Shown in pieces: positions 1 through 8,335 of a DNA stretch of 32,482 nt. The stretch lies in NCBI GenBank assembly GCA_024277445.1, contig JAJRVE010000225.1:1-32482 (forward strand), given 5' to 3'. Position numbers and translations under genes: made by a program. Position 1 is the stretch's first letter, and each line of letters opens with the position of its first letter. The notes beneath the pieces were generated by a model that worked only from the letters and a program-made list of their open reading frames with translations, did no database searches and was not told the origin of the DNA. The DNA is from Campylobacterales bacterium. GTDB taxonomy: Bacteria > Campylobacterota > Campylobacteria > Campylobacterales > Sulfurimonadaceae.

Positions 1-187
1 ATACGATTAGCATGCCGTAGCTCTCATGCTTCGTCGCACCAACAACACCAAACTGTGCCATCGCAATAAACAACCATCCCAAATAACGACGATAAGAATG
101 TCTAAACTGATACTTGTAAAACAGCGCACTCGATGTTAACGCCGTCTCACTATCATAGAGATAATGTGACACAATAGCCTTAGACAT
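1..187 (-). CDS. Membrane protein of unknown function, N-terminal part only
   Basis: An open frame starts at the ATG at 187-185 and runs off the left edge of the window. The visible 62 residues begin MSKAIVSHYLYDSE and contain a probable membrane segment around residues 36-50 (RRYLGWLFIAMAQFGVVG). The start overlaps the end of the upstream gene by eight bases (ATGTCTAA), so the two are very likely translationally coupled and work together. A YcxB-like protein is possible from the N-terminal style, but too little is visible to claim a family. Confidence 0.6.
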   Translation of the reverse strand, partial: MSKAIVSHYLYDSETALTSSALFYKYQFRHSYRRYLGWLFIAMAQFGVVGATKHESYGMLIV

Positions 188-785
188 GTTCTTCACACTC
201 TTTAATGATCAGACGCTCTTTGTCTAAAGCACCCTCTTCGACTAAAGCATCAATCATAGCTAGCGTCTCTTCATACTTTTTCTCAAAAATTGCACTGTTT
301 TTAGCATAGACTTTCTGCTGTTTTTTAGCATACCACCAGGCAATAAACACTGAAGATCCAAAGAGTGTATAAAGCTCCCACTGCCACTCTTTTAAGTTAA
401 GTAAAATAATAAAGTACTGCACTGAAAAGAGCACAATAAACTCGATGGAAAAGATGATAACCAAGGTTGAACTCTGCTCAAAATCTAGGGTGTATTTTTC
501 CAGAGCTCTTAATTGGGCAAGATTAGTGTTTATCTCTTCTGCACGTTTTTTTACCTCACCTTCTAGGTCTGCTGTCTCAATATCACGTAGATGAATGTTA
601 CTCACGTTGTACTCAACATTGATCTGTTTATACTCTTCTAAAATCTTGGGTTCTGTCTCTAAAAGCGTTCGGATTTCTGCTTCTGCCACACGTTTTTTGC
701 CAAGAAAATTTTGCACATCTTGTAAAACCAGGTCATACAGACCCACATTTTTAATCTCTAATGCGACACGATCAAGATAGACCAT
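180..785 (-). CDS. Hypothetical two-helix membrane protein with coiled coil
   Basis: I do not recognise a family. The protein has about 201 residues. Its N-terminal half (residues about 15-100) is charged and helical and likely a coiled coil. Two adjacent hydrophobic segments follow (around STLVIIFSIEFIVLFSVQYF and LYTLFGSSVFIAWWYA). The tail is charged and ends in EECEEHV-like acidic residues. The frame opens with GTG-ATG-ATG; the strong AAAAGGAG at 793-800 sits best for the ATG at 788 or 785, not for the GTG at 791. It overlaps the next membrane gene by eight bases. It lies about 100 bases downstream of the NOR-like operon on the same strand, but two inverted repeats separate them, so co-transcription is uncertain. 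Confidence 0.6.
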   Translation of the reverse strand: MVYLDRVALEIKNVGLYDLVLQDVQNFLGKKRVAEAEIRTLLETEPKILEEYKQINVEYNVSNIHLRDIETADLEGEVKKRAEEINTNLAQLRALEKYTLDFEQSSTLVIIFSIEFIVLFSVQYFIILLNLKEWQWELYTLFGSSVFIAWWYAKKQQKVYAKNSAIFEKKYEETLAMIDALVEEGALDKERLIIKECEEHV

Positions 786-811
786 CATCACTCTCCTTTT
801 AAAACTTTTTA

Positions 812-834
812 GAGAGCTTGGCTAATAAGCTCTC
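812..834 (-). terminator. Inverted repeat downstream of NOR-like operon
   Basis: GAGAGCTT (812-819) and AAGCTCTC (827-834) form a perfect 8-bp stem with a 7-base loop. It lies between the NOR-like operon and the next gene on the minus strand. No clean T-run follows, so it may be a weak terminator, a processing site, or a structure just upstream of the next Shine-Dalgarno. Confidence 0.35.
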
Positions 835-853
835 GGAAAATTTTATGTTGCTT

Positions 854-876
854 GCCTCATATTTTGGGAATGAGGC
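854..876 (-). terminator. Candidate terminator hairpin after NOR-like subunit I
   Basis: GCCTCAT (854-860) and ATGAGGC (870-876) form a perfect 7-bp stem with a 9-base loop, 17 bases beyond the stop codon of the oxidase subunit I gene. On the minus strand it is followed by AAGCAACATAAAATTTT, with only a weak late T-run. Placement suggests an operon-end or transcript-stability hairpin. Confidence 0.4.
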
Positions 877-892
877 CCAACCACAGCAGAAT

Positions 893-2572
893 CTATGCTT
901 TTGCAGGCACAGGTTCTAGTTCTTCCTCTTCTTCAAGACCATAACTTGCAATATCATTTTTCGCTGGTAAAAAAATCCCAATAAGCCCCTTGAGACCCAC
1001 CGACATAATGATGTTAAACAAGAAGATGACCCAAGCACTTAAAAGCATCGTTCCGAAGATAGCCGCTAAGGTCATATAGGTACTAAACTCACCATTTAAG
1101 TACATATGACGACGTAACATTCCATCAAGTCCTGCCATACCCATAAATGCACCCATACCGATACCACCGATAAGTTGTAACCAGAAGTGGATGTTTGCTA
1201 GTTTCTGACTCCATAACTTTGCATTGTTTGTGACAATTGGAAAGAGGACATACACCACACTATAAAGGGTCATCGTCAAACCAACCAAGATCGCGATATG
1301 TACGTGTGCACCAATAATCCACTGTGTGTTATGAAGGACACGGTTCATCGCCATATCGGCTTGAATGATACCAGCAGGCACTGCCAGACCAAAACCTACA
1401 AGACCACCTAGGAGGTACTTTAACTCATTGGTCATTTTAAGTGGACGTGCCTTCCAAAGTGTCATCAAGGTGATGAATAGCGCAAGTCCCTGTGTTAAAA
1501 GTTCAAACGCCGTAACCATCTCACCTGAAACCAGTTTCATCATCTCCGGCTGACCTTGGTCTGCTAAAAGGTGATGCGACCAGACCATCCAAGAAACAAG
1601 AAGTTCTAACATCAGCGCAGCACGTGCCACGTTTTCCATAAAGAGTTTTTGACCTGTAATAATGGTCGCAAGAAGGTACCATGAACCCGCTACATAAATG
1701 AGTACAAGTCCATCTGCCACAAGGTCAAGACCCCACCAAAACCAGTTTTTGTAAAGAAGGGCATCGACCGCATGAACATCCCAGTTTAACCCGCCAGCAT
1801 CTGCTAATAGATAGACTAAGACCAAGATACCCGCACTTAAGATGACCAGTGCATCTAAGAACGTATCCACCGTACCACGGAAGATGGCGACAACAGGAAG
1901 CGAGAGTGCCGGCTCTTTTGTGTAAGGCTGACGTCCTGTTAACTTGTGAAAGAGGTTAAAGAGACCATCAATACCAAAACCAGAGATTAAAAGCTCTTTT
2001 GTTGTCTTGTTTTTATGGATCCCTACACGTGCAAAAATGGTTGCATAGATGTTATAGATAAACCCAAGTGTTCCAATCATAATCATCGCAACACCTAACA
2101 CAAAAACGATCCCACCAATAATCTTAAACTGCTCTGTATCTGCAGGCAGTGGCCAATAAAGCGTATACAGCGGTGCATACTGCCAAACAAAGGCAGCAAT
2201 CCACGAGGTTGCCGTACCCACCGTAATCATAATCCAAACAAAGTTCGCCAACTTAATGCTAAAGAGTGGCTTCTTCGTCAAATAAGGGATTAAGAACATG
2301 AAGGCTGCAAATACCAACTGGTAGGTCGAACCAAAGATTCCAACAATCGGGTGTACCGTCATAATAGAAAAATAATGTTCAGGTTGTGCATGAACAGGCG
2401 GAATACTCGGTACCACCGTTGCCACACGCATGATCATCCCCTCTATGGCCGCAAGACCATAAAAGAGAAAGGACATCACCACTGCACGAAGAGTGACCTT
2501 CTGTAAGGCACTCAAACTATCAACATCAAACTTGCCATCGGCTCCGTGGATAAGATCGCTCATAAAACTCAT
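893..2572 (-). CDS. Heme-copper oxidase subunit I, nitric-oxide-reductase-like, with altered CuB site
   Basis: This is a 559-residue polytopic membrane protein of the heme-copper oxidoreductase superfamily, expected to bind two hemes and a non-heme metal. Five of the six canonical histidines are visible: H74 in TVHPIV, H333/H334 in WSHHLLAD, and H423/H425 in GAHVHIAI. The helix VI CuB motif GHPxVY is absent. At that place the sequence reads WFWWGLDLVADG (residues 277-288), so the His ligand is replaced, most simply by D283, and the cross-linked Tyr is missing. Loss of the Tyr is typical of NO reductases rather than O2 reductases, and an Asp ligand recalls the uncharacterised NOR-like groups described by Hemp and Gennis (gNOR, from memory). 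NO reduction is therefore inferred. It overlaps the subunit II gene by four bases (ATGA). Confidence 0.85.
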   Translation of the reverse strand: MSFMSDLIHGADGKFDVDSLSALQKVTLRAVVMSFLFYGLAAIEGMIMRVATVVPSIPPVHAQPEHYFSIMTVHPIVGIFGSTYQLVFAAFMFLIPYLTKKPLFSIKLANFVWIMITVGTATSWIAAFVWQYAPLYTLYWPLPADTEQFKIIGGIVFVLGVAMIMIGTLGFIYNIYATIFARVGIHKNKTTKELLISGFGIDGLFNLFHKLTGRQPYTKEPALSLPVVAIFRGTVDTFLDALVILSAGILVLVYLLADAGGLNWDVHAVDALLYKNWFWWGLDLVADGLVLIYVAGSWYLLATIITGQKLFMENVARAALMLELLVSWMVWSHHLLADQGQPEMMKLVSGEMVTAFELLTQGLALFITLMTLWKARPLKMTNELKYLLGGLVGFGLAVPAGIIQADMAMNRVLHNTQWIIGAHVHIAILVGLTMTLYSVVYVLFPIVTNNAKLWSQKLANIHFWLQLIGGIGMGAFMGMAGLDGMLRRHMYLNGEFSTYMTLAAIFGTMLLSAWVIFLFNIIMSVGLKGLIGIFLPAKNDIASYGLEEEEELEPVPAKA

Positions 2573-3162
2573 TTGGCACCCCCTTCTAACATTGCTACTT
2601 TACGTTGACAACCCCTTACTTCAACCGCATCAGGAACGAACATGGCGTTACCTGCTGGACCAGAATACTCTGTTGACATCAGATCAAACACACCATTATG
2701 GTTAAAGGTCCACAAAAGATCATTTTTAGAGCCAGGGTTCACCTGCATCTGTGTCACCATAGAGCCATCCTTTCTAAAAAGACCAAAACCATACGTCAAG
2801 TCACTACTCACCACATCAAACATCACCTTCTCACCACAAGCGATCAAAATCTTCTCTTTTGGCATGCTATAGTGGTGCTTTGCTATCGAGATATGGTAGG
2901 TTTTGTCTGGGGTAATCTCATGACGTGTTAGATCTTCAGAGACCCAAGGTACCGTGTTGTAGGTAAAAATGTGGTGTCCCACTCCTCCCGCTACTAAGAA
3001 CGCCATGTAGGTGTAAAAGGGTATTCGTACCACCGCCTTAGCCTTCTCCTTTTTTGTAAGGTTATACGCGAACCATGCTATGACCGAAATGATCATAAAC
3101 GAGTAAATGGTATAGGCCATCCAGTGAAACTGTAATAGCTCTATCGAATTTGAGAAACTCAT
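2569..3162 (-). CDS. Heme-copper oxidase subunit II-like, cupredoxin domain without CuA
   Basis: The protein has 197 residues, two N-terminal membrane helices (about 12-32 and 48-66) and a cupredoxin-like domain (about 88-185). It pairs with the downstream subunit I gene. The CuA ligands are lost: the canonical CSExCGxxHxxM stretch reads STEYSGPAGNAM (163-174), so both Cys are Ser and the His is gone, and the earlier His is Y124 in DLTYGFG. This resembles subunit II of quinol-oxidising enzymes, so a quinol donor, or a cytochrome c docking without CuA, is inferred. The longest frame starts at a GTG at 3168, but AAAGG at 3171-3175 is only 2 bases from it and 8 from the ATG at 3162, which I prefer. 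Confidence 0.8.
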   Translation of the reverse strand: MSFSNSIELLQFHWMAYTIYSFMIISVIAWFAYNLTKKEKAKAVVRIPFYTYMAFLVAGGVGHHIFTYNTVPWVSEDLTRHEITPDKTYHISIAKHHYSMPKEKILIACGEKVMFDVVSSDLTYGFGLFRKDGSMVTQMQVNPGSKNDLLWTFNHNGVFDLMSTEYSGPAGNAMFVPDAVEVRGCQRKVAMLEGGAK

Positions 3163-3198
3163 TATCACTACCTTTCTATAGTATAAATATGAATGAAC

Positions 3199-3204
3199 AT
3201 TTTA
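3199..3204 (-). promoter_or_regulatory. -10 box of NOR-like operon
   Basis: TAAAAT (minus strand, 3204 down to 3199) fits a sigma-70 -10 box with one mismatch. It would place the transcription start near 3192, giving a leader of about 30 bases before the ATG at 3162. The Crp/Fnr-type box then centres near -42, the class II activator position. A second possible -10, TATACT at 3185-3180, would leave almost no leader. Confidence 0.45.
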
Positions 3205-3227
3205 AAAGAAAAGCAGATGAAAAAAAA

Positions 3228-3241
3228 TTGACACAAATCAA
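3228..3241. promoter_or_regulatory. Crp/Fnr-family binding site upstream of NOR-like operon
   Basis: TTGACACAAATCAA matches the FNR consensus TTGATNNNNATCAA at nine of ten fixed positions. It lies 66 bases upstream of the subunit II ATG and about 42 bases upstream of the start set by the TAAAAT box. Control by an FNR/NNR/DNR-like regulator sensing oxygen or nitrogen oxides is inferred. A 9/10 match alone could occur by chance in 32 kb; the position makes it credible. Confidence 0.55.
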
Positions 3242-3433
3242 TAAAACATCAAGTAAGTGATTATTATTTAATCAATTTACAGTATTGTTTATATTCAAAG
3301 CTAGAAATATAGTAATAAATTACGATAAAAGCTCTATTTGAAGTATTAAACTCAATAAACAATAAGGTGAAATAATAGGCAGTTGATTGATAAAATTTAA
3401 GAGTACAAAGCTACATGTCAGCAGAATAGATCG

Positions 3434-3961
3434 CTAACTAAAACCAAACTCTTTTTCAGTTTTAATAGACTTTTTTAAAGCAAAGACACCAATGTACTCT
3501 ATCTTTTCGACTTCGTATTCGCCTCTACCATTGGGCAGATCAAGGCTAAACTCATCTCCAACCTCTTTACCAAGCATCTTTTTAGAAAGCGGTGCATGCA
3601 CCGTAATGAGACCATTTTCAGGCTCGCTCTCATACGTCCCACAGATCGTATAGACCTCTTCTTCATCGCTATTTAGGTTAAGCAAGGTGATCGTCGCACC
3701 AAAATGCATGCGGGTATGTTCAAGGGTAGAGGGGTCAATAATCTGCGTTTTGTGAAGTAGGTTTTGAAGGAAGAATAGACGTTTATCTATATGGCGTAGT
3801 TTCTCTTTAGCCGCATGGTAATCTGCGTTTTCACTACGATCACCCAAGGCAGCTGCGATCTCTTTTTCACGGCTTACTTTTGGTTTTTCAACCTCTTTAA
3901 GGTACTTAAACTCTTTGGTTAAAAGGTCAAACCCTTCTTGGGTGATGGGTTCTATGGACAA
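3434..3961 (-). CDS. greB: Transcription elongation factor GreB-like
   Basis: GreA/GreB factors enter the secondary channel of RNA polymerase and stimulate cleavage of backtracked RNA. The protein has 175 residues: an N-terminal coiled-coil domain (about 1-80) with the acidic tip LGDRSENADY (residues 39-48), then a C-terminal FKBP-like domain (about 85-165) with PLSKKMLGKEVGD. The LGDRSENADY...LRHIDKRL pattern is closer to E. coli GreB than to GreA. The start is TTG at 3961, directly after the TAG stop of the upstream gene; no other start codon fits before M85, so expression probably depends on translational coupling. The C-terminal extension of about 15 residues is slightly longer than usual. 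Confidence 0.88.
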   Translation of the reverse strand: MSIEPITQEGFDLLTKEFKYLKEVEKPKVSREKEIAAALGDRSENADYHAAKEKLRHIDKRLFFLQNLLHKTQIIDPSTLEHTRMHFGATITLLNLNSDEEEVYTICGTYESEPENGLITVHAPLSKKMLGKEVGDEFSLDLPNGRGEYEVEKIEYIGVFALKKSIKTEKEFGFS

Positions 3962-4288
3962 CTATTTGTCAAACCCAAGGATATAAAATGTATTTTTACC
4001 TTCGACTTGTTTCAGTGCGACCTTATATTTGTCAGCAAAACGATCCACTTTTTCGATCGCCTCTTGTGTACGTTCAGGACTCGGTGCTTCGATCTTGATC
4101 TTGAAGTAGTCTTCACTGTTAGACATCGCAACATGCGAATCATCGACTTTAAGGTGTTCGTGAAGATCTAAAATATGTTTTTGGATCTTCTCAAAAGAGT
4201 TGGTGTTAGTGACAATTCTGTCGAATTGACTTAATAGTGCTTCATTGGGTGCATATCCAAGCTGTTTTAGCATCGCTTCGTTGTTCAT
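3962..4288 (-). CDS. Small conserved-type protein of unknown function, coupled to greB
   Basis: A 108-residue soluble protein that I do not recognise. It is mostly charged and predicted helical in the first half (MLKQLGYAPNEALLSQFDRIV), with a beta-rich second half (YFKIKIEAPSP and FYILGFDK). It has no signal peptide and no cysteines. AGGTAGGACC precedes the ATG as a Shine-Dalgarno. Its stop codon abuts the TTG start of greB, so the two form one transcriptional and translational unit, which suggests a housekeeping role linked to transcription or RNA. That link is inference. Confidence 0.7.
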   Translation of the reverse strand: MNNEAMLKQLGYAPNEALLSQFDRIVTNTNSFEKIQKHILDLHEHLKVDDSHVAMSNSEDYFKIKIEAPSPERTQEAIEKVDRFADKYKVALKQVEGKNTFYILGFDK

Positions 4289-4352
4289 GGTCCTACCTAG
4301 TATTTTGTTGAAATTATTCTAGCATAGAAGTTATTTACTCTAAAGCCTATGA

Positions 4353-5336
4353 CTAAAAAGGTTCAAACAAGAGGTGATATTGACGCTTTGTAGAACCTTT
4401 AGCCAAACATGCTTTGTACGCGTTAGCATAGACCTCGCCCTCTTTACTTTTGCCATAATAGTTTGCCAAGACACGGTTCACATCACAGACCTTTGTCGCT
4501 TTTTTATACCATTGAAGTGCTTTTTGTGGATTGTGCTGAACACCTTGTCCGTTGGCATAGAGTTCACCTGCCATCTGTGCACCAATAGCACTTCCACCCT
4601 CTGCCGCTTTTAAGATCAACTGAACACCATAATCAATACGGCGCAAGTTACGTGGACCAATAATATGCAGTTTTCCTAACTTTGCTGTGGCATCTAAATT
4701 TCCTAGCGCAGAGGCATCTCGATAATACTCTAAGGCTACATTGAGCGCATTGCCTGTCTGAGGCGCTACCATCAGAGTGTCTACTGTGTAGTTACTACGC
4801 CAGTAAGCATCGCCCATCAGCTCTTTTGCTTTAGCGTCACCTTTACGCGCGGCTTGGTTCGTTAAGTAGAGTGCTATCTTGAGATCAGGATGAACGATAC
4901 GATCATAATAGTAAAGTTCTGCCAAGAGCAGATACTCTTTAGCGGATGATTCGTCACGATTATGAGAGAGATCACGACTAACATTCATCAATGCATCACG
5001 AAGGTCACTTTTAGGCGCGTTGATCAAGTTTTCCATCACCTTCTCATAGTCTTTACGGTTTTGTGCCTGAGCAAAAGCGATAATAGCAACACCCAAAGCG
5101 CCCTTACCATCGTTTTTAACAGAACGCTTCAACCATGTCTTAGCCTCTTTAGTCGACCCTTTGGCATAGTAAAGCAACCCAAGATCGTACATAGCCGGTA
5201 TCTCTCCTTGCATGGCATGGGTACGGGCATACGAGATGGCACGAGCAACATCACCCTTATCAAATGCTTTTTGCATCAAAGCATAGTCACTACCAAACAG
5301 AGAGATAGCACTTATTAAAATCAATAAAACTTTCAT
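4353..5336 (-). CDS. Secreted Sel1-like repeat protein
   Basis: A 327-residue protein with an N-terminal signal peptide (MKVLLILISAISLFGS, cleavage near residue 16), so periplasmic. The rest consists of tandem Sel1/TPR-like helical repeats of about 36 residues, with repeat hallmarks such as AMYDLGLLYYAKGSTKEA, AKELMGDAYW, and AQMAGELYANGQGVQ followed by KALQWYKKA. Such repeats scaffold protein-protein contacts; no partner is apparent. AGGAAAATAT gives a good ribosome site. It is divergent from rnr with 68 bases between starts. Two further Sel1 proteins lie at the right end of the window. Confidence 0.8.
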   Translation of the reverse strand: MKVLLILISAISLFGSDYALMQKAFDKGDVARAISYARTHAMQGEIPAMYDLGLLYYAKGSTKEAKTWLKRSVKNDGKGALGVAIIAFAQAQNRKDYEKVMENLINAPKSDLRDALMNVSRDLSHNRDESSAKEYLLLAELYYYDRIVHPDLKIALYLTNQAARKGDAKAKELMGDAYWRSNYTVDTLMVAPQTGNALNVALEYYRDASALGNLDATAKLGKLHIIGPRNLRRIDYGVQLILKAAEGGSAIGAQMAGELYANGQGVQHNPQKALQWYKKATKVCDVNRVLANYYGKSKEGEVYANAYKACLAKGSTKRQYHLLFEPF

Positions 5337-5364
5337 ATATTTTCCTCAGAATTCATTTCTTAGT

Positions 5365-5370
5365 TATAAT
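5365..5370 (+). promoter_or_regulatory. -10 box of rnr-holA
   Basis: TATAAT at 5365-5370, with a start expected near 5377, 28 bases before the rnr GTG. The -35 region is weak, as is common in Campylobacterota. The 68-base gap also carries the promoter for the divergent Sel1 gene. Confidence 0.55.
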
Positions 5371-5387
5371 ACATCAAATAAAGAAAT

Positions 5388-5408
5388 ATGGATAATAAAC
5401 TTACGTGA
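5388..5408 (+). other. Possible leader peptide overlapping rnr start
   Basis: ATG at 5388 opens a six-residue frame, MDNKLT, that ends with TGA at 5406-5408. That stop overlaps the GTG start of rnr (5405-5407) in GTGA fashion. Since rnr itself has no good Shine-Dalgarno, the short frame might feed ribosomes to the GTG. It may equally be chance. Confidence 0.25.
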
Positions 5409-7360
5409 AAAACCTACTTATACGACTTACACTAGGGCTTTATGAACAAGATATCTCCGATGAAGAGATGAAACAGGTACAGACATGGCTTACTCAGGGA
5501 TATCTTGTCAAAGAAGAGAAACGCTACCGACTTCCTTCAAAGTACCGCGCGGGTACCATCATGATGACACAAGGTGCTTCAGGTTATCTACAAGTAGTGG
5601 GCGCTAATGTACGCGACCTCTATATCGATGAGCACTCCTTAAACGGTGCTAAACACGGTGATCTTGTTATTGCCCAACGTCTTATGGGTAAACGTGGTAC
5701 ACCAAGTGCAAAAGTGGTTGAAGTCATTGGAAAAGCGGAGAGTTATAGCGTGGCCATTCTCACCACCAAAGAGGGTAAAAAGAGCTTTGTCGACATACGA
5801 AACAGTCATCCTGCTGGCATCGAACTCACAGAAGAAGCACTTCTAAGCTACAAGGAGGGTGACCTTGTTAAAGTCAACAACCAAGATGGCACCATCATGG
5901 AGACACTTGGCAACATTAGTGATCCGCTTGTGGATGAGAAGATCGTCTTAGCACAGTTCAACAAACATGATGAATTTGAAGATGATGTCATCGCCTTAGC
6001 AGAGAGTTTTGACAAAAATGTTGATGCTTCTTTGTATCCCGATCGTAAAGACTTAAGAGAACTTCCGTTTTGTACCATCGACCCCGTTACAGCAAAAGAT
6101 TTTGATGATGCTATCTGTTATCTTCCTGAGAAGAACATTCTTTATGTCGCTATAGCCGATGTAAGTGCCTATGTAGAGCCTTTTGGCGCCATCGATGCCG
6201 AAGCCATCTACCGTAGTTTTTCCATCTATCTACCGCATCGTTCTATCCCGATGTTGCCGCGCCAACTCTCTGAGACCCTCTGTTCGTTACAAGCCCATGT
6301 TGATCGGCTTGCTTTTGTCTTTGAACTGCATATGGACGGGACTAAAGTCAAACATACTGAACTTTATGAAGCTATTATTCATTCCAAAAGACGTTTTACT
6401 TATGAAGATATCGATGCCTTTTATGAGGGGCAATTAACAGCTAAAAATAGCGATGAAGAGCTTGTCTTAGCTAACCTTATCGAACTTCGTAAACTCACCG
6501 ATGCCCTACGTGAAGAGCGTCTTAAAGTTGGTTACGACTTTCACTCTGAAGAGCTTAGTATGCAACTCGATGAGAAGCAGAACCTCATCGCCACAACAAC
6601 CAGTGAAGAGACCCCTTCACATGGTCTCATTGAAGACTGTATGCTGTTAGCAAACAAAGCAGCAGCCGCGCGTTATACCCATGGTGTTTTTCGTATCCAC
6701 GAGCAGTCGAGTCCTACGAAGCTCCAAAGTCTCTACCAAGAACTCGCAGGTATTGGTCTTATCGTCGAACCAAAAGAGTCAATGAAAGAGACCATTGACT
6801 TTATCCAGGCTGAGGCAGCCAAACGAGACTTGGTCAGCGAAGTAGACACCCTCATCATCCGCGCGCAGATGCAAGCACGTTACGCGCCAGACAATGTCGG
6901 ACACTTTGGACTCGGTTTTGAAGCCTATACCCACTTCACCTCCCCTATCCGTCGTTACGCTGATCTTATTGTGCACCGTCATCTCAAAGCACTGCTTGCC
7001 CATGACACGGAAGAGAGTTCTTACGTCTTACGCAACATTGACGCCCTCTGTTTTAGCATCAGTGAAAAAGAGCGTGAAGCATCAGCAATCGAAGTACGTT
7101 TTATGCAGCGTAAGTTTGCTCGTTGGGCAGCTGAGCACATCAATGAAGAGTTTAAAGCACGGGTTAACAGTACCGATCCTAGCTTTACAGCACAGATACT
7201 AGAGCCTATCCAAGGAGCTGAAGTCAACTTAAGTGTTGCCACCTCTGTCATGCTCTTTGATGATATCATCTTACGCATCGACGCGGTAGACATCGCCTCA
7301 GCACGCATCCATGCTTCGCTCGTTAAAAAGCTAGACAATGACCCCATGGAGTTAGTGTAG
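5405..7360 (+). CDS. rnr: Ribonuclease R (RNB family 3'-5' exoribonuclease)
   Basis: RNase R degrades structured RNA processively from the 3' end, in rRNA and mRNA turnover and quality control. The protein has 651 residues, normal for Campylobacterota and shorter than the E. coli enzyme. An N-terminal winged-helix/cold-shock region (about 1-160) precedes the RNB domain (about 215-540), whose metal-binding aspartates are D226, D232, D234 and D235 in IDPVTAKDFDD. The HFTSPIRRYADLIVHR motif is intact. The C-terminal S1-like domain is short and divergent. The GTG start is chosen because no upstream in-frame start exists. It is followed directly by holA, whose ATG abuts the TAG stop. Confidence 0.93.
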   Translation: MKNLLIRLTLGLYEQDISDEEMKQVQTWLTQGYLVKEEKRYRLPSKYRAGTIMMTQGASGYLQVVGANVRDLYIDEHSLNGAKHGDLVIAQRLMGKRGTPSAKVVEVIGKAESYSVAILTTKEGKKSFVDIRNSHPAGIELTEEALLSYKEGDLVKVNNQDGTIMETLGNISDPLVDEKIVLAQFNKHDEFEDDVIALAESFDKNVDASLYPDRKDLRELPFCTIDPVTAKDFDDAICYLPEKNILYVAIADVSAYVEPFGAIDAEAIYRSFSIYLPHRSIPMLPRQLSETLCSLQAHVDRLAFVFELHMDGTKVKHTELYEAIIHSKRRFTYEDIDAFYEGQLTAKNSDEELVLANLIELRKLTDALREERLKVGYDFHSEELSMQLDEKQNLIATTTSEETPSHGLIEDCMLLANKAAAARYTHGVFRIHEQSSPTKLQSLYQELAGIGLIVEPKESMKETIDFIQAEAAKRDLVSEVDTLIIRAQMQARYAPDNVGHFGLGFEAYTHFTSPIRRYADLIVHRHLKALLAHDTEESSYVLRNIDALCFSISEKEREASAIEVRFMQRKFARWAAEHINEEFKARVNSTDPSFTAQILEPIQGAEVNLSVATSVMLFDDIILRIDAVDIASARIHASLVKKLDNDPMELV

Positions 7361-8329
7361 ATGTATCGTAAAGAGTTAGATAACCTCATGCGTGGTGGAC
7401 AAAACATCCCCGCCATCATGCTCTATGGTGAGAGCCATTTTCTCATTGATCATTACCTTAAGATCTTTAGCAACATAGAAGGGGCTAATGTCCTTAGTCT
7501 TTATCATGACGAGTATGACTTTGCCTCTGCCAAAGCACACCTTTCACAAGGATCACTTTTTGGCGACCAGAACCTACTCATCATCAAAAACGAGAAGAAA
7601 GTTCCTAAAAAAGAGCTCGACACCCTGCTCACCTTCATCAAGAAAAATCCTGACAACCGTTTTATCTACGCCTATTATGGTAGTGACATGAAAACGTCAG
7701 CGAAGGCTTTTAACAAGAAGTCAGGTGGCATTGAAGTGCGAATGTTTAACCCTTATGAGAGTGAAGCAAAGGCGATGTTACTGCAAGAGGCACAACGTCA
7801 AGGTCTCCAACTCGACAGCTACACCGCTTCACACCTCATCGACTCTCAAAATGGTGACTTGGCCCTTGCCTTTAATGAACTCTCTAAACTGGCCATCTTA
7901 AACCGCCCTATCTCTTCTAAAGATATCGATGCCTTAGTCTATGGTGTTGGTGAGGTCAAGATCGATCAGTTTATTAATCATCTTTTAGCCAAAAAAGATT
8001 TCCGGGAAGAGTTACAACATGTCTTAGAGAGTGGCGAAGATGAGATCCGCATCATCACTGCCATTAGCTCGTTTTTAACCCAACTTTACCTCTTTTATGC
8101 CCACATAAAGATCCACGGTATGGCTGATTCTCGTGCTATCTTAGGCTATAAGCTCCCTCGTAACATCGAACAAGAACGCGCACAACAGAGCATTCGTTTT
8201 AAACAGCACCAATACAATGAGATGATGAACCTGCTCTTAGAAAATGAGCTTAAGATGAAGTCAAGTGGAAAGATGGACAAGTCTGCTCTACTGCTTTCGA
8301 CATTGATCAAATTACAGAGCTATATTTAA
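7361..8329 (+). CDS. holA: DNA polymerase III subunit delta (clamp loader)
   Basis: The delta subunit opens the sliding clamp as part of the clamp-loader complex. The 322-residue protein shows the HolA layout: an N-terminal AAA+-like domain without a working Walker A (IMLYGESHFLIDHYL near residue 18), the segment YAYYGSDMKTSAKAFNKKSGG with the family's typical K/FNK pattern, a middle helical domain (about 140-210) with NGDLALAFNELSKLA, and a C-terminal collar domain ending in LLLSTLIKLQSYI. It abuts rnr with no gap and is translationally coupled. In Helicobacter the next genes would be rpsF-ssb-rpsR; here they lie 12 kb away. Confidence 0.92.
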   Translation: MYRKELDNLMRGGQNIPAIMLYGESHFLIDHYLKIFSNIEGANVLSLYHDEYDFASAKAHLSQGSLFGDQNLLIIKNEKKVPKKELDTLLTFIKKNPDNRFIYAYYGSDMKTSAKAFNKKSGGIEVRMFNPYESEAKAMLLQEAQRQGLQLDSYTASHLIDSQNGDLALAFNELSKLAILNRPISSKDIDALVYGVGEVKIDQFINHLLAKKDFREELQHVLESGEDEIRIITAISSFLTQLYLFYAHIKIHGMADSRAILGYKLPRNIEQERAQQSIRFKQHQYNEMMNLLLENELKMKSSGKMDKSALLLSTLIKLQSYI

Positions 8330-8335
8330 CACGCA

